Shown here piece after piece: positions 8,224 through 11,564 of a DNA stretch of 11,564 nucleotides. Position numbers and translations under genes: made by a program. The notes under the pieces are model-generated. The model was not told where the DNA came from. It saw only the letters and a list, made by a program, of their open reading frames with translations, and made no database searches. Each line of letters begins with the position of its first letter. Positions within the stretch are counted from its first letter, which is position 1. Source of the DNA: Nephromyces sp. MM_2019 (Eukaryota > Apicomplexa > Aconoidasida > Nephromycida); contig JADHZB010001235.1 in NCBI GenBank assembly GCA_015657535.1, positions 1,124-12,687 of the forward strand, in the 5' to 3' direction.

Positions 8224-11200
8224 CTACCTAATTTATTATTTCTGGAGGCTGCTTTTTACACGGATGGATGCTGAAGATGCTTGCTGGAAACAGGTGTCTT
8301 TGAGTGCTATGGGAATTCGCTAGAAGGCCGAATACTTTTCGACTATTCGTTAAGCAATGGCGAGGCTTCTGTCCCCTCAGAAGATGGTAAATTTTCTCAT
8401 ATGCTATTAATTCATCCTCCCGGGCTTACCCGTGAATTTTTTTTTGTTTAGAAGCCCTCAGCAAGGGCTGGCAGTCCCGAAGGTGATGATTTTCACACAC
8501 AGGCCAAGTGTATGTTTTTCGCACACAAACCAGACATGTATTTTTCGCACACAGTTCACAGAACTCCGAATACCCAACTCCCTCGTATCACATACATATC
8601 TACTCAACCAAGCTAAAGTGCTTGAATTTTCCTCTTTACAGGGTCGGGGGAATGCAGAGAAGCTGACCCCCTCAGAGATAATTCTGTGGTGCGAAAGGGT
8701 TCTGGAAAAGCTGCAATCTGTAGTCGCTCTACTACCTCATCATTTTGATGAGTTAGCAGATCTTCAGCAGGGTAAAGCTCCTAAGCCTTGGACTTCTTCG
8801 TTTAAGCAATGCACTAGCTTTCTTAGTAAGGTATTTCAACGTTTCTTCAGTAAGCGTTTTCCCCATCATCCTTCTTGCATCAATACGGTGAAGGCTACGT
8901 TCAATTATGCCTCTATGGTCCTCAGTGCCCGGCTTGATAAGCTTGTTTATAGCAGTGAGTTGGGTGGAATAGGCTTGATTTTTGTTGATACGTTGGTTGT
9001 GTTTAGTTTTTTTTTTGGAATAGGTCGTTGGGTGTGTGGCTCTGTGTGCTGGCATCAGCATGTGGAAGTGCATTTTCATCTTTGTGTAGCAGTATTTGAT
9101 ATTTGTATATGCGTTTGCGTCCTTATCTGCGTATAAGTCTGTGTGTGTGTGCGTGCGTGAGTGTGTATGCGTTTGTGAGTTTTTGTGTGAGAGTGTGTAT
9201 GTGTGTGTGAGTTTTTGTGTGAGAGTGTGTGCGTATGTGTCTGTGTGTGTCTGTGTGTATGGCTGCATGCGTGTCTGTATGGCTGCATGCGTGTGTTTGA
9301 ATATATGCATAGCTGTGTGTGTTTTACATGTGCTCGAGACAGGTATTGAGTATGAAGATGTCAGAAGACTGGCAATTCTTTTGCGTACTATACTGAGAAT
9401 GATGTACCGTGAAGATCTACCAACACACTTGCCTTTCTTTGATCTGGTGATGAAGGAATGGGCTGAGTGTGTATTATCTATAGTCCGTACATTCGAAATA
9501 TGCAATCCTGAGGTAGTACAATGCTTTGACTTGGATTTGCTAGATGGAGTCGTTGGTTAGTCTGTAGTGAAGCTGAATAGTTGAAAGGCAATAATCGAGC
9601 AGCTGCTGGTGTGCGTGTGCATCTGTGTGTGATAGCCTCGATAGTTCTAGCTATATATATATTTCTGTTTTTTTTTCTTTTCTAAATTTGCTTCTAGTTG
9701 TGTTTTTTGGTGCTTAACTTCTGCTTCTCATGCTTTTTGCTGATTATTGAGTTTCTACGGGTGTTACCGTTGCTAGTAGTTTTGCTGTTTCTACTGGCTG
9801 CACTGACTGATTCTGTTGCTTCCACGCTTACTACTTTTGCTTCTTCTGCTACTTCCACTGCTGCTATTTATGCTTCTTTTTCCATTCATCCAATTGATCT
9901 AATTCTGAAGCTTAATATTTACTTTTATCTATTTTCTTTGCAACATTTGTTAGTGTTTTTTTGCTTTTCTCGATTATTCATCTTCTTCTTCAACATCTTT
10001 TTTATCTTCTGCGTCGTCTCCATCTCCTTCATGTTCTTCGTCTTCTTCATCATCTCCTTCTTCAACTGAGATTTCTACGCTCACATTCTGCTGTTTCAAC
10101 TTCCTTTCCGGGAAAACTTTTTGCTCATCTTCACACATCACTTTTCAACCTGCTAAATACCTTTTCTCAGCTCTGAAGACGGCGAGATATGGCACACATA
10201 AATCAAGAGATGGCGGGAAGAAGGTTTTGATATTCTCAACTTTGTTGAAGAAACTACAGCCGTATATTGGAGGCAGGCAGTTTGAATTTTATGTCTCTTC
10301 TTTACCTCATGCAATACAAACACATTCTGAGTTGTGTGTGTGTTTTTCGAAACATCTTAACCTTAGTAAAATTGATGGTTTCCGCTGTTTGGACATCACA
10401 AGCTCATTGTATGACAGCTGGCTGTCATTTCTAACTTTCATGGGCGGAGAGCTGCAAGCTCAGATTTTGTATGAAAAAGATGATTCTCTGAGTAAAGAAG
10501 AGGGAGAGATTCATAGCATTTGTGAGCATACTTTGTGTGTTCTGCGAGCTTACAAGCAGAGCGATAGCTGTGACGCTCTCGTTGGACCGAAAGACTTGTT
10601 CAAGTAAGAGTTTTAGGGGTTTGGTAGGAAAGGCTTTGTGTATCGGTATGTGTGTGTGTGCAGGTGAGGATTCTCCCTTGCATATTTGGTGTAGGCTTAT
10701 GCATCAAGGATAATGTGGGTGTACTTGGAAAAATGCTGGATTTTTGGTTTTAGTTTATATTTGATGTGCTTGTGTGTGGTGTTTCTGTTTGTACATGTTT
10801 GTGTGTGTGTTTTTGTATGGATTTTTGTGTGTGTTTGCATGTGGCCCTCTCTGTTTGTTGGTGTCTATGTATTTGTGTGAGGATTTTTATATGAATCTGC
10901 GCGGGGTTTTCTATGTCTCTGTATGTGGATGTGCCTATACATCTGTGTCTTGGCTACTCTGTGTATGTGTGCTTCTATGAATCTGTATTTTGGTTTGGTA
11001 TTTTTTATTTTCTCTTTGTTTATGCTTACGCCTCATCTGTGTGTGGTGTGTGCGAGCTTCTGTATGAAAATTTTGCTGAAATATTTTTCTTCTTATCTTC
11101 CTGCTGCAATCGTTCAGACATTCATACTTGATGAGAATGTTTCATATCCTCTGCTTTATTGAGAGCTCTCCTGGAAAGTATACAACTCGCAAGAAGCTGA

Positions 11201-11349
11201 GACAGCTACTTCCCACGTGTGTGCGTGTGCTTGAAGACTGGGTTTCCCTAGTTTGTAGTTCTGTGAACTTTTGTTTAGATGAGTGTGTTGAACTGGAGTT
11301 ACTGGAAGAAGTAGCTACCTATTGGATAAGCCAGGAGGGGAGCTTTGAG
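8224..11349 (+). CDS. Unidentified helix-rich (HEAT/ARM-like) protein, multi-exon, partial at both ends
   Basis: Proposed exons: 8224 (or later) to 8386; 8658 (or 8642) to 8954; 9343-9555; 10171-10603; 11166-11349, with an alternative or extra segment 11057-11159. Joins 8954/9343, 9555/10171 and 10603/11166 keep one frame with GT...AG ends: GTGAGT donor and CGAGACAG acceptor; GTTAGT and TTTTCTCAG; GTAAGA and TTTATTGAGAG. The last exon ends at GTGAGT (11350), so the gene continues to the right. The product, about 430 residues visible, is dominated by amphipathic leucine-rich helices (for example SEIILWCERVLEKLQSVVAL, EDVRRLAILLRTILRMMY, KVLIFSTLLKKLQPYI, RKKLRQLLPTCVRVLEDW). There are no transmembrane runs, catalytic motif or zinc site. 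Such sequence suits an alpha-solenoid (exportin/importin, nucleoporin or scaffold), but no family could be named. The 8224-8386 exon holds an in-frame TGA at 8272 unless it starts after it. The true start is not found. Confidence 0.6.
8387..8657 (+). other. Intron 1 of the helical-protein gene, CA-containing
   Basis: Donor GATG|GTAAAT at 8387; acceptor AATGCAG at 8657 keeps frame with exon 1, and TTTACAG at 8641 is a stronger-looking but out-of-phase alternative. It contains the direct repeat TTTTTCGCACACA (8515-8527 and 8541-8553) and a further CACACACAGG near 8494. An intermediate mini-exon, 8452-8482, between TTTGTTTAG and AAG|GTGATG is possible but does not phase with the next exon. Confidence 0.45.
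8955..9342 (+). other. Intron 2, TG-repeat rich
   Basis: A 388-bp intron with a GTGAGT donor at 8955 and acceptor GCTCGAGACAG at 9342. Phase 1 on both sides gives a seamless ...LVYS-S-IEYEDVRR join. Coding on both sides stops making sense inside it. The core (9130-9330) is TG-repeat sequence. Confidence 0.75.
9130..9330. repeat. (TG)n array with nested direct repeats
   Basis: Mostly TG/TGCG/TGAG dinucleotide-type sequence. A 25-bp block starting TGTGAGTTTTTGTGTGAGAG occurs at 9174-9198 and again at 9206-9230 (32-bp period). TATGGCTGCATGCGTGT occurs at 9258-9274 and 9278-9294 (20-bp period). Confidence 0.9.
9556..10170 (+). other. Intron 3, T/C-rich low complexity
   Basis: A 615-bp intron with donor TTG|GTTAGT at 9556 and acceptor CCTTTTCTCAG at 10170, phase 1. 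It moves from TG-rich and TATATA sequence (about 9610-9660) through GCTTCT-like repeats (9800-9880) to TCTTCT/TCATCT repeats (9978-10064). The 3' part is an open, serine-coding frame continuous with the following exon, so the acceptor might be further upstream. Confidence 0.55.
10604..11165 (+). other. Intron 4, TG-rich, possibly containing a further exon
   Basis: Donor TTCAA|GTAAGA at 10604. The phase-consistent acceptor TTTATTGAGAG at 11165 gives a 562-bp intron. It is T/G-rich on the coding strand, with TGTGTG runs at 10650-10664 and 10740-11060. An acceptor TGTGTGCGAG at 11056 is also in phase and would make 11057-11159 coding, but that frame then meets TGA. Confidence 0.55.
10740..11060. 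repeat. Diffuse TG-rich low-complexity tract
   Basis: Degenerate TGTGTG, TTTGTGTG and TCTGTGT words on the plus strand with no single clean period. Overlapping cysteine/valine/phenylalanine-rich ORFs here are products of this composition. Confidence 0.75.
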
Positions 11350-11463
11350 GTGAGTTGCGTGTTTTTTGTGTGTGCTTGGAGTGTTGGCTTTATGATAGCT
11401 TTAGTAGTTGTCTCAATATAAGAATTATTTATGTTGAGAGCATTGAATAGTAAGAATGCAAGG
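11350..11463 (+). other. Start of intron 5
   Basis: Opened by the consensus donor GAG|GTGAGT after a phase-0 codon. TG-rich at first, then AT-rich, then passing into the purine satellite. The acceptor lies beyond the window. Confidence 0.65.
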
Positions 11464-11564
11464 GAGAAGAAGAGGGAGAGGGGAGAAGAAGAGGGAGAGG
11501 GGAGAAGAAGAGGGAGAGGGGAGAAGAAGAGGGAGAGGGGAGAAGAAGAGGGAGAGGGGAGAAG
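11464..11564. repeat. 19-bp purine-only tandem repeat
   Basis: Unit GAGAAGAAGAGGGAGAGGG begins at 11464, 11483, 11502, 11521 and 11540, five identical copies plus 6 bp from 11559 to the window end. The purine-only strand extends from 11460. The array is cut by the window edge, so total length is unknown. Confidence 0.95.

Noticed and set aside
9096..9342. N-terminal part of a plus-strand ORF rich in Cys and Val
   Set aside because: It is TG-repeat intron sequence. Real coding begins at the acceptor at 9342.
8753..9505. 250-codon minus-strand ORF rich in Thr-His
   Set aside because: It is the reverse of the TG repeats and of two plus-strand exons with phase-matched splice sites; THTHT runs are a repeat artefact.
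9698..10069. 123-codon hydrophobic, membrane-like ORF
   Set aside because: The Phe/Leu/Ser content comes from the T/C-rich tract of intron 3, and there is no start context or splice support.
10774..11131. Overlapping Cys/Val/Phe-rich ORFs
   Set aside because: They are low-complexity TG sequence open in several frames at once.

Overview
The window looks like nuclear DNA of an intron-rich protist. It is AT-rich, with no operon-like packing and no ORF longer than about 100 codons outside low-complexity repeats. Coding pieces are short exons bounded by GT...AG sites whose phases match when joined. The left-hand gene is the C-terminal part of a plant/alveolate-type calcium-dependent protein kinase (CDPK), which favours an alveolate, probably an apicomplexan or close relative. 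That placement is inference: CDPKs also occur in plants, green algae and some other protists.

Layout. (1) 1-194: GATA/GAGA/GACA satellite. (2) 769-1593, + strand: CDPK calmodulin-like domain in about three exons. It has a canonical EF-hand 1, a degenerate EF-hand 2 split by an intron (991-1241), an EF-hand 3, an irregular EF-hand 4 and a terminal exon ending at TGA 1591-1593. That stop lies inside a 16-17 bp hairpin. No kinase domain is seen; it would have to lie left of the window. (3) About 1600-8220: a long, mostly non-coding or heavily interrupted stretch. Its best coding signals are on the minus strand: a TRAPP/Bet3-family-like segment (2809-3120) and a piece resembling the C-terminus of ATP synthase gamma (5284-5545). 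A small plus-strand ORF (2185-2361) and two minus-strand ORFs (7626-8032) are weaker.

(4) 8224 to beyond the right edge, + strand: a multi-exon gene of unknown identity encoding a helix-rich, HEAT/ARM-like protein. The exon chain 8658-8954, 9343-9555, 10171-10603 and 11166-11349 joins in consistent phase. Its introns are strikingly low in complexity (TG repeats, T/C-rich tracts). The last intron, opened by a GTGAGT donor at 11350, runs into a 19-bp purine-only tandem repeat at the window end.

The window is satellite-bounded on both sides, as expected for a contig broken at repeats. The genes show no obvious functional link. The most useful leads are the unusual CDPK EF-hands and stop-codon hairpin, the unidentified helical protein, a frame conflict near 11160 and the repeat architecture of its introns. 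All identities rest on reading motifs by eye; no search was run.
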